DNA of 64,000 nt from JAYPWI01 sp964629575 (lineage in GTDB: Bacteria > Actinomycetota > Acidimicrobiia > Acidimicrobiales > Poriferisodalaceae). The stretch covers positions 1-64,000 of the forward strand of contig CAZVUM010000023.1 of assembly GCA_964629575.1 (NCBI GenBank). The letters run 5' to 3'. A program made the position numbers and the translations under genes. Shown piece after piece: positions 30,136-40,697 of the stretch. Under the pieces are notes generated by a model. It searched no databases, was not told the origin of the DNA, and worked only from the letters and a program-made list of their open reading frames with translations. Each line of letters begins with the position of its first letter. Positions within the stretch are counted from its first letter, which is position 1.

Positions 30136-31344
30136 ATGCGAATCTCGTCGTTGCAGGCCAGGCGGCTCGCCGTCCACGCGCAGGATCTCGACGGTCCGGT
30201 GACGACCACGACGCCGACGAGATCGCACCTCAAGAGGGCCCTCGACCACCTCGGGGTGCTCCAGATTGACGCGGTCAACGCGATCGCTCGCTCCCACCTT
30301 CTCGTGCTGCGCGCCCGTCTCGGCGGCGAACACGACCACGTGCGGGATCTGCTCGAGCGAGCTGCATACCGCAGCCGTGACCTGGCGGAGTACTGGTGTC
30401 ACGAAGCGTCATTCGTGCCGGTCGAGGACTGGCCGCTGTTCCGATGGCGCATGGACCGAGCGCGCCAGGGGGAGCTGTACAAGAGCCTCGCCCGATTCGG
30501 CGAAGAGCGCCGCGAGCTCCTCGACGCGGTCCTGGCCCACATCACCCAGGAGGGAGCTGTCTCAGCCGGCGAGCTCGAGCCCGGGGGACGCAAGGGTCCG
30601 TGGTGGGGATGGAGCGACAGCAAGATCGCCCTCGAGTATCTGTTCTGGGTCGGCGATGTGACCGTCAGCCGGCGTGACAACTTCACCCGGTACTACGACC
30701 TCCCCGAGCGCGTGCTACCGGAGCAGACAGCGAGACAGGCCCCTCCTGAGGCCGAAGCTCATCGCACGCTGCTGCTCATGGCGGCCAGCCACCTCGGTGT
30801 CGGTGCCGCGGACGACATCGTGGACTATCACCGCCTCCCCAAACGCGACGGCAAAGCGCGGCTGGCAGAGCTGGTGGAGAACGGCGACCTGGATCTCGTC
30901 GAGGTCGACGGGTGGGACCGTCCTGGTTACATGCTTCCGGGCACGGCCCTTCCCCGGCGACCGTCGCGATCGGTGTTGCTCAGTCCCTTCGACCCCATCG
31001 TGTGGTTCCGCCCTCGGGCGGAGCGGTTGTACGGCTTCGAGTACCGCATCGAGATCTACGTACCAGCTCCCAAGCGGGTATATGGCTACTACGTGCTGCC
31101 CTTCCTCCACGACGATCAGCTCAGGGCGCGCCTCGATCTCAAGGCCGATCGCGCCGCAGGTGTCCTGCGGGTCAACGGTTCGTACGCCGAGTTCGGGCTC
31201 ATGGACCGTGATGCCACCGATGCCCTCGGCGGCGAGCTGTGGAGCCTCGCCAGATTCTGCGGGCTCGACGAGGTGGACGTCGCGCCTCGAGGCGATTTGG
31301 CTGCTGCTCTCCGCGACGCCGTGGCCACGACCGGGAGGGCCTGA
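30136..31344 (+). CDS. ycaQ: YcaQ-family winged-helix DNA glycosylase
   Basis: A 402-residue protein of the HTH_42/YcaQ family, whose E. coli member opens DNA interstrand cross-links and excises bulky bases. The catalytic QxD motif is visible in LGVLQIDAVNAIARSHLLVLRARLG (Gln-Ile-Asp, about residue 43). The C-terminal half includes SVLLSPFDPIVWFRPRAERLYGFEYRIEIY and YGYYVLPFLHDDQLRARLDLKADR, both highly conserved. Start ATG (MRISSLQARRLAVHAQ) chosen by family alignment; the upstream open frame overlaps the transpeptidase and is spurious. A DUF983 gene follows after one base. Confidence 0.9.
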   Translation: MRISSLQARRLAVHAQDLDGPVTTTTPTRSHLKRALDHLGVLQIDAVNAIARSHLLVLRARLGGEHDHVRDLLERAAYRSRDLAEYWCHEASFVPVEDWPLFRWRMDRARQGELYKSLARFGEERRELLDAVLAHITQEGAVSAGELEPGGRKGPWWGWSDSKIALEYLFWVGDVTVSRRDNFTRYYDLPERVLPEQTARQAPPEAEAHRTLLLMAASHLGVGAADDIVDYHRLPKRDGKARLAELVENGDLDLVEVDGWDRPGYMLPGTALPRRPSRSVLLSPFDPIVWFRPRAERLYGFEYRIEIYVPAPKRVYGYYVLPFLHDDQLRARLDLKADRAAGVLRVNGSYAEFGLMDRDATDALGGELWSLARFCGLDEVDVAPRGDLAAALRDAVATTGRA

Positions 31345-31345
31345 C

Positions 31346-31810
31346 ATGTGGCGACTCGTGTGGAGAGGCCTCACCCTGGCGTGCGGAGTCTGTGGGAGCC
31401 GTCGGCTCTTCCGGCGGGCGCGGCTGTACCGGATGCGGACCAACTGTCCCAGGTGCGGTCTGCGCTTCGAGCGAGTCGAAGGTCACTGGCTCGGAGCGGT
31501 CGCCGTCAACACCATGGTGTCCGCTGGGCTGATCCTCCTCACCGCGGTGCTGCTGATGGTGGCCCTCGGAACCGACACCAATCGGTGGGCATTGCTCGCC
31601 ATGGTGGCGCCGTTGGGCACCGTCTTTCCGGCGCTGTTCGACCCGTTCTCGCGGACACTGTGGACCGCGATCGACCTCATGTTTCGGCCCGCCGGACCCG
31701 ACGAGGTCGACCTGCCGTACGCCAAGACGGCGGGCCACCAACCCTTCGTTCACGATGGCGTGATGGTCGATGAGGAGACCGCCGAAGAAGGTTCGCGAGA
31801 AGGCGACTGA
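31346..31810 (+). CDS. DUF983 zinc-ribbon membrane protein
   Basis: A 154-residue protein with an N-terminal zinc ribbon (CGVCGSRRLF ... NCPRCGLRF, two CxxC pairs) and two membrane helices (about 50-75 and 80-100), matching the DUF983 family. Family function is unknown, although relatives sit near oxidase and heme genes in other bacteria. It starts one base after the ycaQ stop. Ends with a charged tail. Confidence 0.75.
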   Translation: MWRLVWRGLTLACGVCGSRRLFRRARLYRMRTNCPRCGLRFERVEGHWLGAVAVNTMVSAGLILLTAVLLMVALGTDTNRWALLAMVAPLGTVFPALFDPFSRTLWTAIDLMFRPAGPDEVDLPYAKTAGHQPFVHDGVMVDEETAEEGSREGD

Positions 31811-31884
31811 TCAGCTTGCTTTGAGGGTGACAACACGCCAACATCTAGGGCCTTGCCCATGACCCGTTGTGGGCAAACACGGTT

Positions 31885-31959
31885 GGTCCCGTGGTGAAGT
31901 CTGGAGTTCACGCCGGCCTGTCAAGCCGGAGGTCGCGGGTTCAAATCCCGTCGGGACCG
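31885..31959 (+). tRNA. tRNA-Asp (GTC)
   Basis: 75 bases folding as a cloverleaf: acceptor GGTCCCG with CGGGACC, anticodon loop CTGTCAA with GTC at 31920-31922, T arm with TTCAAAT, discriminator G. CCA is not encoded. The tRNA-Phe gene begins two positions later. Confidence 0.93.
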
Positions 31960-31960
31960 C

Positions 31961-32036
31961 GGTCGGGTAGCTCAGTTGGCAGAGCGCGCGCCTGAAAAGC
32001 GTGAGGTCACCGGATCGACGCCGGTCCCGACCACCA
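31961..32036 (+). tRNA. tRNA-Phe (GAA)
   Basis: Acceptor GGTCGGG with CCCGACC, anticodon loop CTGAAAA with GAA at 31994-31996, discriminator A at 32033 and an encoded CCA at 32034-32036. The T loop is ATCGACG instead of the near-universal TTCGANY: base 54 is A (32014). All stems pair, so it should be functional. Separated from tRNA-Asp by one base, and likely processed from the same transcript. Confidence 0.93.
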
Positions 32037-32038
32037 CG

Positions 32039-32066
32039 GGAGCCCGGTGCCACTGGCCCGGGCTCC
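32039..32066 (+). terminator. Hairpin after the tRNA pair
   Basis: GGAGCCCGG (32039-32047) pairs with CCGGGCTCC (32058-32066) around a 10-base loop, three bases after the encoded CCA. No T tract. Confidence 0.55.
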
Positions 32067-32140
32067 GCTGGGTTCTGGGACCGAGGCGAGCCGCCCCTGG
32101 ACACCGGACGCAGCGAGGCACGTCCGCAGGACGCCCTGAG

Positions 32141-33544
<1,404 letters not shown>

Positions 33545-33638
33545 GGGGGTTCCTCTTGCGGGCAGCGCTCAATTGTCCGCCGCGAACCCCCTCGGACACC
33601 AAACCGAGCCAGGTGGACGGTGGACGGCGGAGCCCGAC

Positions 33639-34196
33639 TCAGGGTCCTTGGTAGGAGAATCCGAGGTCGAGAGCTGTCAGCAACGGCGTGAATTCGAGGC
33701 CCTCGGCCACCGCCATCGCGGCACACGTTCCGCCGCGATCGACCACCGGCATCACGAGAACCGGGTGGGCACCGAACTCTCGCACCACGCTCGCGGCTTC
33801 CATCGGAGAGGTACCGCGGGTCACGACGTCTTCGGTGATGGCGACTCGGTCGCCGGGAAGGAGCGCCCCTGCGACGCGGCCGTCGACACCATGGTCCTTG
33901 GCTTCCTTGCGGATCGAGAAGGAGCGGAGTTCGCGACCCCGTGTCGCAGCGATGGCCGCGATCCCGTACGCAACCGGGTCGGCTCCCATCGTGAGCCCGC
34001 CGATCGCGTCGATCTCGTCCAGAAGTGGGAGGGCGAGCTCGGCGACGAGCGCGATGCCGTCGGGACGGCACACGGTCTGCTTGCCGTCGATGAACCACGA
34101 ACTGCGCCGGCCCGACTTGAGTACGAAGTCCCCGGTGCGGACGGCGTGCTCGAGCAGATGATCCCGCAGAGCGGAACGAGTGGGGTCGAGCGTCAT
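33639..34196 (-). CDS. pyrE: Orotate phosphoribosyltransferase
   Basis: Joins orotate and PRPP to make OMP in pyrimidine synthesis. 185 residues, with the FVLKSGRRSSWFIDGKQ opening, the conserved RKEAKDHG loop (catalytic Lys), and the PRPP-binding motif VAITEDVVTRGTSPMEA (ED..TxG..). ATG (34196) overlaps the purM stop by four bases, so a pyrimidine gene is coupled to the purine genes. The frame is open upstream into purM but that part is spurious. Confidence 0.92.
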   Translation of the reverse strand: MTLDPTRSALRDHLLEHAVRTGDFVLKSGRRSSWFIDGKQTVCRPDGIALVAELALPLLDEIDAIGGLTMGADPVAYGIAAIAATRGRELRSFSIRKEAKDHGVDGRVAGALLPGDRVAITEDVVTRGTSPMEAASVVREFGAHPVLVMPVVDRGGTCAAMAVAEGLEFTPLLTALDLGFSYQGP

Positions 34197-35227
34197 GGAT
34201 CGACCACCCGCGTCTGGCCGGTTCCCTCGACGAGCGAGCCGACGATCCAGGCGTCGTGACCGCCACTGTTGCAGAGCTCCACCGTCCGGGAGCCCTCCGA
34301 AGCCGGGACGACCACGATCATTCCGAGGCCGAGGTTGAACACCCTCTCCATCTCCATCGGAGGGACGGGACCTTGGTCGCGAATGCACCCGAAGATCTCC
34401 GGGACCCGCCACGCGCCCCGCTCGATCACCGCGTCCACGCCGGGGCCGAGTGAGCGGGAGAGGTTGGCCGCCAGACCGCCGCCGGTGATGTGTGCGGCCC
34501 CGCGGACGTCGAGCTCGGCGGTGAGGGCCAAGATCGTCGACGCATAGATGACAGAGGGTCGCAACAGCTCGTCGCCGAGAGAGGTGTCAGCGCCGTTCCA
34601 TGCCGGTGCGTGAAGGTCCCGGCCGTCCATGAGAACCCTGCGGGCGAGGCTGTAGCCGTTGCACCTGAGGCCAGGGGAGGCGAGCCCCACGAGCACGTCA
34701 CCTGCAGCGATTCGTGCCCCGGTGATGAGGCGGCTGCGTTCGGCCACACCCACGGTGAACCCGGCGAGATCGAAATCGTCTGGCCCCATGGCGTCGGGAT
34801 GCTCGGCGATTTCCCCACCGGTCAGCGAGCACCCGGCCTGGCGGCACCCTTCGGCGAATCCCATCACGAACTGCTCGATGCGTTCGGGATCCACCGACCC
34901 CACGGTGATCTGGTCGAGGAAGAACAGAGGCTCGGCGCCCGAGGTGACGATGTCGTCGACGCACATCGCGACGACGTCGATACCGATGGTGTCGTAGCGC
35001 TCGAGAGCTGCCGCCACGAGCGTCTTGGTCCCGGCCCCATCGTTGCCCGAGACCAGGACCGGCTCGTCGTAGCCCGCCGGAAGGGCCACCACGGAGCCGA
35101 AACCGCCCACGTCGCTGAGGACCTCGGGTCGGAACGTCGAGCGCACGTGCGGCGTGAGGCGCGCGACGGCTTCGTCGGCAGCGTCGATATCGACCCCGGC
35201 CGCGGCGTAGCTGACGTCTCCTCCCAT
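34193..35227 (-). CDS. purM: Phosphoribosylformylglycinamidine cyclo-ligase (AIR synthetase)
   Basis: Makes AIR from FGAM and ATP. 344 residues; the AIRS-family ATP-binding segment reads VLVSGNDGAGTKTLVAA (the usual form is SGTDGVGTK), followed by MCVDDIVTSGAEPLFFLDQI, GGEIAEHPD and the C-terminal ITGGGLAANLSRSL and FNLGLGMIVVV. Overlaps both neighbours: its stop with pyrE and its start with the purF stop. Confidence 0.95.
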   Translation of the reverse strand: MGGDVSYAAAGVDIDAADEAVARLTPHVRSTFRPEVLSDVGGFGSVVALPAGYDEPVLVSGNDGAGTKTLVAAALERYDTIGIDVVAMCVDDIVTSGAEPLFFLDQITVGSVDPERIEQFVMGFAEGCRQAGCSLTGGEIAEHPDAMGPDDFDLAGFTVGVAERSRLITGARIAAGDVLVGLASPGLRCNGYSLARRVLMDGRDLHAPAWNGADTSLGDELLRPSVIYASTILALTAELDVRGAAHITGGGLAANLSRSLGPGVDAVIERGAWRVPEIFGCIRDQGPVPPMEMERVFNLGLGMIVVVPASEGSRTVELCNSGGHDAWIVGSLVEGTGQTRVVDP

Positions 35228-36744
35228 CAGCCCAGCCCCAACGTCGGCCCAGCGACGAAGGCGCCACCGTGGTCGTCCTGGCGTTCGCCGAGGACCTCAC
35301 GCCCCACCTCGACGGGGACCTCCACCGGGTACTCGCCGGTCAGACACGCGCTGCAGAACCCACTCGCCGGGGTCCCGGTTGCTGCGATCAACCGATCGAG
35401 CTCCAGGTACGCCAATGAGTCGAGCCGCAGGTACTCCTGGATTTCGCGGAGGGTCAGGTTGGCGGCAAGGAGCTCAGCCCGGGTGCCCGTGTCCATTCCG
35501 TAGAAGCACGGCCAGCGATACGGGGGGCTCGAGATGCGCATGTGCACCTCGGCTGCACCCGCCGAACGCAGCATCTCCACCATCGCCCTGGTCGTGGTCC
35601 CGCGCACGATCGAGTCGTCGACCACGATGAGGCGCTGGCCCTCGATGTTGCGGCGGATCGGGTTGAGCTTCATGCGGACGCCGAGGGCGCGCATCTCCTG
35701 AGAGGGTGCGATGAAGGTCCGGCCGATGTAGCGGTTCTTGACGAGCCCGTCCTTGTACGGGATACCGCTCGCCTTGGCGAACCCCTGGGCGGCCGGAATA
35801 CCCGATTCGGGAACCGGCATGACCAGGTCGGCCTCAATGGGCGCCTGCTCCGCGAGCTCCTCCCCCATTCGCTGGCGCGCTGCGTGGATGTTCTGTCCGT
35901 AGAGAAGCGTGTCGGGCCGTGAGAAATAGACGAACTCGAAGAGGCACAGGCGCGGGTCCGGCTCCGCGAAGGGGTGGAACGACTCACAACCGTTCCGGTC
36001 GATCACGATCATCTCGCCGGGTTCGATCTCCCGAACGAAGTGGGCACCGACCGTGTCGAGTGCCGGTGATTCGGACGCGAGCACCCAACCGTTGTCGAGG
36101 CGTCCGAGACACAAGGGCCAGAAGCCTTGGGGATCGCGCACACCCACGAGGTGCTGCTGGTCCATGACCACGAACGAGAAGCCGCCGCGCAGATCGGGCA
36201 GGACGCGCTCGAGTGCCCACCGCAACTCCTCCCCGGCGGGCGCTTCGCCCGACGACAGCCGGGAGGCCACCAACTCGGCGACGAGGTCGCTGTCGCTCAT
36301 CACCACATCGAGCATGCCGTTCTCGCGAGCCAGCTCGGCCGTGTTGACGAGGTTGCCGTTGTGTCCCAGTGCGAACTCGAGCTCGCCGACATCGCGGTAG
36401 AAGGGCTGAGAGGCCCTCCACGAGCTCGAACCAGTCGTCGAGTAGCGGGTGTGTCCGATGGCGAGATCGCCTTCGAGAGCGGCGAGCACGCGGTCGTCGA
36501 AGGCGCTCGCCACGAGGCCCATGTCCTTTACGACCGTGACCGTGGCACCGTCTGACACGGCGACACCGGCGGATTCCTGTCCGCGATGCTGCAGGGCGTA
36601 CAGCCCCAGATAGGTCAGGTGGGCAACAGCGGCACCCGGAGCGAAGACGCCGAACACCCCACAGGCCTCTCGGGGCTTGTGATGCTCGATGCCGAGATCA
36701 TCGGCGCCCCGTTGGGGTGCGGGCGGTTCGGACGACTCGGTCAC
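35227..36744 (-). CDS. purF: Amidophosphoribosyltransferase
   Basis: First committed step of purine synthesis: PRPP plus glutamine to phosphoribosylamine. 505 residues with a 27-residue propeptide before Cys28 (REACGVFGVF), the glutamine nucleophile after cleavage. PRPP motif LIVVDDSIVRGTTTRAM. The four Fe-S-cluster cysteines of the B. subtilis type are present: one in CLFEFVYF, one in CFYGMDTG and the pair CSACLTG near the C-terminus. The start overlaps the purL stop by four bases. Confidence 0.96.
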   Translation of the reverse strand: MTESSEPPAPQRGADDLGIEHHKPREACGVFGVFAPGAAVAHLTYLGLYALQHRGQESAGVAVSDGATVTVVKDMGLVASAFDDRVLAALEGDLAIGHTRYSTTGSSSWRASQPFYRDVGELEFALGHNGNLVNTAELARENGMLDVVMSDSDLVAELVASRLSSGEAPAGEELRWALERVLPDLRGGFSFVVMDQQHLVGVRDPQGFWPLCLGRLDNGWVLASESPALDTVGAHFVREIEPGEMIVIDRNGCESFHPFAEPDPRLCLFEFVYFSRPDTLLYGQNIHAARQRMGEELAEQAPIEADLVMPVPESGIPAAQGFAKASGIPYKDGLVKNRYIGRTFIAPSQEMRALGVRMKLNPIRRNIEGQRLIVVDDSIVRGTTTRAMVEMLRSAGAAEVHMRISSPPYRWPCFYGMDTGTRAELLAANLTLREIQEYLRLDSLAYLELDRLIAATGTPASGFCSACLTGEYPVEVPVEVGREVLGERQDDHGGAFVAGPTLGLG

Positions 36745-38975
36745 GCGTTGACCGTGCCTTGCCCGATGGCCGACGGGAGCTCATCGCGCCACGCGGCGGT
36801 GAGCTCGTCGAGACCCACATCAACAGCTTCGCCCAACACCAGCCGATCGCCGCCCGCGCGTCCCAGAACCGTCGCTGCAACTCCGTTCGAAGCGGCACTG
36901 GCGAGCAGCTCATCGACCCGGGAGGCTTCGACAGCCACGAGCACCCGACCACCGGCCTCGTTGTAGATCGCCCGGTGGCCGTTGAGTTCGGCAAAGGTCC
37001 CGCCGATCTCGGCGTCGATCGCCATCTCTGCGAGCGCCACCCCCAGGCCGCCTTCGCCCACGTCGTGGACGGCATGGAGCGAGCCAGATCGCACCGCTGC
37101 AGCGACGAACTCCGCGACGAGAACCGCTGATCCGAGGTCGAACTCGGGCAAGGAGCCGTCTTTTCGTGAGTGCAGCTCCCACGCCCAGCGTGAGCCACCC
37201 ATGGCCACGTCGTCGGGTGGCGAGTCGCCGAGGACGACCACGGCATCACCGTCGGCCCACGCGAGCCCAGCGGGAACAGCGCGGAGGTCGTCGTGCATCC
37301 CGACGACCCCGACAACGGGGGTGGGCGAGATGTTCTCGCCGTTGGTCTCGTTGTAGAGGCTGACGTTTCCACCGACCACCGGTGCGTCGAACGCTCGGCA
37401 CGCTTCGGCCATCCCATCGACTGCTTCGGACAGCTGCCACATGACCTCGGGGTGTTCGGGGTTGCCGAAGTTGAGGCAGTTCACCACCGCCATCGGTCGG
37501 GCTCCGACGCACGCGATGTTCATGACAGCCTCGGCCACGACCATCGATGTCCCCTGGCGCGGGTCGACGTGGCACCAGCGATGGTTGCCGTCTGTCGACA
37601 ACCCGAGACCGCGACCGGTTTCCTCACCGGTGAGCGGGTGGCGCAGGCGGAGAAGGGTGCCATCTCCACCCGGCCCGACGACTGTGTTGAGAAAGAGCTG
37701 ATGGTCGTACTGTCGATACACCCAGCTGGGGTCGCGCACGAGAGCCAACAGATCGGCGGCGCAATCAACCGAATCGACGGCGCCCGGGTCGGCGGTTCGT
37801 CGCTCATCGAGATCGGCCGGTCGCCGCAGCGGCCGGTCGTACTCGGGCGCATCGTCGTGGAGTGTTCCCGCGGGGACATCAGCGAGGATCTCACCGTCGA
37901 AGCTCGTTCTGATCCGGAGCGCGCCGTCGCCCGTGACCCGGCCAACGACCGATGCCACGACCTCCCACTTGTCGCAGAGCCGAAGCACTTCGCCGAGATC
38001 ATCGGGCTCGACGATCGCCAACATGCGCTCTTGTGACTCCGACGTCATCACCTCGAAGGGCTCCATGCCGGACTCGCGGCGGTGCACCGCCGACACGTCC
38101 ACCTCCATGCCCGCGCCACCGCGAGACGCCGTCTCGCTCGTCGCGCAGGTGAGCCCTGCGCCGCCGAGATCCTGGATGCCCGTGACGAGGCCCGCGTCGA
38201 GCAGGTCGAGGCACGCCTCGAGCAGGCGCTTCTCCTCGAAGGGGTCACCGACTTGCACGCTCGGTCGTTTGTCGCTGTCGTCGGCCTCCTCGTCGAAGCC
38301 GGCCGATGCGAGCACGCTGACCCCACCGATGCCGTCGCGACCCGTGCTCGCCCCGAGCAGCACCGCGAGATTGCCGGTGCCACTGGCCTGGCCGAGCACC
38401 AGCCTTTCGACCGGCAAGACACCCATGGCCAGCACGTTGACCAGGGGATTGCCCTTGTAGGTCTGGTCGAACACCACCTCACCGCCGACGGTCGGAACGC
38501 CGACGCTGTTGCCGTACCCGGACACACCGCTGACGACGCCCTCCGCTATCCAACGAGAGCGAGGGTCGTCGAGCGGGCCAAATCGCAGCGGATCCATCAC
38601 AGCGATCGGTCGAGCACCCATGGTGAAGATGTCGCGGAGGATGCCGCCCACTCCGGTCGCAGCGCCCTGATAGGGCTCGATCGCCGAGGGGTGGTTGTGG
38701 CTCTCGATGCGGATGGCGATCGCGATGCTGTCTCCCACATCGATCACCCCGGCGTTCTCACCCGGGCCGACCAGAACCCAGGGAGCCTCCGTCGGAAGAC
38801 GCTTGAGATGCTTCTTGGACGACTTGTAGGAGCAGTGCTCGGACCACATCACCGAGTACATCGCCAACTCGAGGTGATTGGGGTGGCGACCGAGGAGCTC
38901 GTGAATGTGGTCGTACTCTTCGTCCGTCAAGCCGAGCGCGCGATGGGTCTCTGGGTCCGCGGGGGCTTCGGGCAC
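36741..38975 (-). CDS. purL: Phosphoribosylformylglycinamidine synthase subunit II
   Basis: The small-type PurL (744 residues) that works with PurS and PurQ to make FGAM. Blocks typical of the family are MWSEHCSYKSSKKHLKRLPTE, IRIESHNHPSAIEPYQGAATG, GVSGYGNSVGVPTVGGE and GIQDLGGAGLTCATSE in the first ATP-binding half, and VGGNVSLYNE and VHDVGEGGLGVALAEM in the second. GTG start; a minus-strand TAGATT ends six bases upstream. Unlike in many genomes, purQ and purS are not adjacent: an amidase and a small gene intervene on the other strand. Confidence 0.96.
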   Translation of the reverse strand: MPEAPADPETHRALGLTDEEYDHIHELLGRHPNHLELAMYSVMWSEHCSYKSSKKHLKRLPTEAPWVLVGPGENAGVIDVGDSIAIAIRIESHNHPSAIEPYQGAATGVGGILRDIFTMGARPIAVMDPLRFGPLDDPRSRWIAEGVVSGVSGYGNSVGVPTVGGEVVFDQTYKGNPLVNVLAMGVLPVERLVLGQASGTGNLAVLLGASTGRDGIGGVSVLASAGFDEEADDSDKRPSVQVGDPFEEKRLLEACLDLLDAGLVTGIQDLGGAGLTCATSETASRGGAGMEVDVSAVHRRESGMEPFEVMTSESQERMLAIVEPDDLGEVLRLCDKWEVVASVVGRVTGDGALRIRTSFDGEILADVPAGTLHDDAPEYDRPLRRPADLDERRTADPGAVDSVDCAADLLALVRDPSWVYRQYDHQLFLNTVVGPGGDGTLLRLRHPLTGEETGRGLGLSTDGNHRWCHVDPRQGTSMVVAEAVMNIACVGARPMAVVNCLNFGNPEHPEVMWQLSEAVDGMAEACRAFDAPVVGGNVSLYNETNGENISPTPVVGVVGMHDDLRAVPAGLAWADGDAVVVLGDSPPDDVAMGGSRWAWELHSRKDGSLPEFDLGSAVLVAEFVAAAVRSGSLHAVHDVGEGGLGVALAEMAIDAEIGGTFAELNGHRAIYNEAGGRVLVAVEASRVDELLASAASNGVAATVLGRAGGDRLVLGEAVDVGLDELTAAWRDELPSAIGQGTVNA

Positions 38976-38981
38976 GACCCG

Positions 38982-38987
38982 AATCTA
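38982..38987 (-). promoter_or_regulatory. -10 hexamer TAGATT, leaderless start of purL
   Basis: On the minus strand TAGATT ends exactly six bases before the GTG start of purL. This would head the purL-purF-purM-pyrE transcript. Confidence 0.5.
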
Positions 38988-39001
38988 GCGGCGCCGCGAC
39001 G

Positions 39002-40228
39002 ATGCATGATGAACCCGTGAACGACATCGACGGCGAGCTCCTCCGCACCGAAGAACGGGACCCGATCGTGCGCGCCTGGGTCTGCCGTCACGGCGACGAC
39101 GACATCCGACGAGCGGTGGCCGAAGCACCTGCCGGGCTGCTCCGTGGCTGGTCGCTCGGCGTGAAGGACGTCATCGACACCGCCGACCTCCCCACAGAGC
39201 GGGGCTCCCCGATCTACCGGGGCCGCACGACCAGCAACGACGCGAGCTGCGTGGCTCTCGCGAGAACCGCGGGTGCAGTGGTCGTCGGCAAGACCGCGAC
39301 GACCGAGTTTGCCCTGTTCACGCCGACGTTCACGACGAATCCGCACGACCCGACCCGCACTCCTGGAGGCTCATCGAGCGGCTCGGCGGCGGCAGTCGCC
39401 GACGGCCATGTCAGAGCGGCCCTCGGGACCCAGACGGTCGGCTCGGTCCTTCGGCCCGCCGCGTACTGCGGGGTGGTCGGATTCAAGCCGACGCGCGAGC
39501 TGATTCCCACCACGGGCGTGGCCACGCTGTCTCACTCGTTCGACACGGTGGGATGGTTCACGCGCGACGTCGGCGACGCCACGACCCTCCTCGACGCCCT
39601 CGTCGGTGGATCGGGCTTCGGAGCCAGTGGAGGGACAGAGGCGCGGATCGGCGTCTACCGCTCGCATCAGTGGGGGTCGGCTGAGCCGGAGACCGACGAG
39701 CTGATTGCCGACGTCGCCAATCGACTGCGCGTTGCCGGTCACGAGGTGCGTGATGTCGAGCCGTTCCCACACCTGGACGGCGTCTGGGAAGCGGCCGACA
39801 CCATCCTGCATTTCGACATCGCCCGGGTGTTCGCGTGGGAGGCGACCCATCACCACGAGTCGATCAGCCGTCTCGTGCAGAAGATGTTGGCCCGGGCTGC
39901 GCGCATCGACACAGCGGATGTCCGCAGCGCCCGTCGGTCCCTCGACGAGGCCCGTGCCCGGCACTCCGACGCGCTCGCCGCTGCGGACGTCGACATCCTC
40001 ATGACCCCGTCGGCCCCTGGTGTCGCGCCGCCGATTGCGACGACCGGCGACTCGGTGTTCAACCGACTCTGGACGAGCCTCGGCGTTCCGGCGATTCACC
40101 TTCCACTCGGTGACGTCGACGGACTGCCGGTCGGCCTCCAATTCGCCGGAACCCACTGGAATGACCACGAGATGCTCGCGATGACCACATCCATAAACGA
40201 GACCCTCGCTCGCAGCATTTCGTCGTAA
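39002..40228 (+). CDS. Amidase-signature hydrolase
   Basis: A 408-residue amidase-signature family enzyme. The Ser-Ser-Lys triad is readable: Lys in LGVKDVIDTADLPT, the cis-Ser in GGSSSGSAAAVADG and the nucleophile Ser in LGTQTVGSVLRPAAYCGVVGFKPT. The GSVLRPA variant of the usual GSIRxPA and a shorter C-terminus mark it as one of many unassigned amidases; substrate unknown. ATG 39002 or GTG 39017 could be the start. Inserted, on the plus strand, between purL and purQ, with nothing to link it to purines. Confidence 0.85.
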   Translation: MHDEPVNDIDGELLRTEERDPIVRAWVCRHGDDDIRRAVAEAPAGLLRGWSLGVKDVIDTADLPTERGSPIYRGRTTSNDASCVALARTAGAVVVGKTATTEFALFTPTFTTNPHDPTRTPGGSSSGSAAAVADGHVRAALGTQTVGSVLRPAAYCGVVGFKPTRELIPTTGVATLSHSFDTVGWFTRDVGDATTLLDALVGGSGFGASGGTEARIGVYRSHQWGSAEPETDELIADVANRLRVAGHEVRDVEPFPHLDGVWEAADTILHFDIARVFAWEATHHHESISRLVQKMLARAARIDTADVRSARRSLDEARARHSDALAAADVDILMTPSAPGVAPPIATTGDSVFNRLWTSLGVPAIHLPLGDVDGLPVGLQFAGTHWNDHEMLAMTTSINETLARSISS

Positions 40229-40298
40229 GGGGAACTCGGCGTTCCTCGTCAATACAGGTGTTCTTGCCTCACCTGGACCGACCGTCCATCATGTGCGA

Positions 40299-40697
40299 AT
40301 GAAGACACCGATGAGTGACGAACACAAAGCGGCTCTGGCCGAGGGGCGTCGCCAGGGTGCAGCGGTGAGGGCATACCTGGAGGCGTTGGAGAACAATCGC
40401 CCCAAGCGCGGACGGCGCCGTACACCGGAGTCGATGAAGGCCAAACTGGCCCAAATCGAAGCCTCGCTGGCCGATGCCGGCGGCGTTCAGCGTTTGGAGA
40501 TGCTCCAGCAGCGACGCGATCTCGAACGGGAGCTGGAGAGGGGCGAGGAGACCATCGATATCGCCGCTCTCGAGGCCGAGTTCATCGCCGCGGCAAAGCC
40601 CTACGGCGAACGCAAGGGCATTGAGTACGGCACGTGGCGGGAGTTCGGCGTGACCGCTCCCGTCCTCAAGTCCGCCGGAATCAGCCGCGGCAGCTGA
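40299..40697 (+). CDS. Hypothetical basic/coiled-coil protein (132 aa)
   Basis: Not assigned. 132 residues, mostly helical and highly charged: MKTPMSDEHKAALAEGRRQG, a basic stretch NRPKRGRRRTPESMKAK, a coiled-coil-like SLADAGGVQRLEMLQQRRDL, then a Tyr/Trp-containing tail EYGTWREFGVTAPVLKSAGI that looks like a helix-turn-helix end. The RxxRGRRRTP-type basic region suggests nucleic-acid contact. A GTG at 40293 in the same frame is possible. Convergent with purQ with no spacer. Confidence 0.65.
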   Translation: MKTPMSDEHKAALAEGRRQGAAVRAYLEALENNRPKRGRRRTPESMKAKLAQIEASLADAGGVQRLEMLQQRRDLERELERGEETIDIAALEAEFIAAAKPYGERKGIEYGTWREFGVTAPVLKSAGISRGS

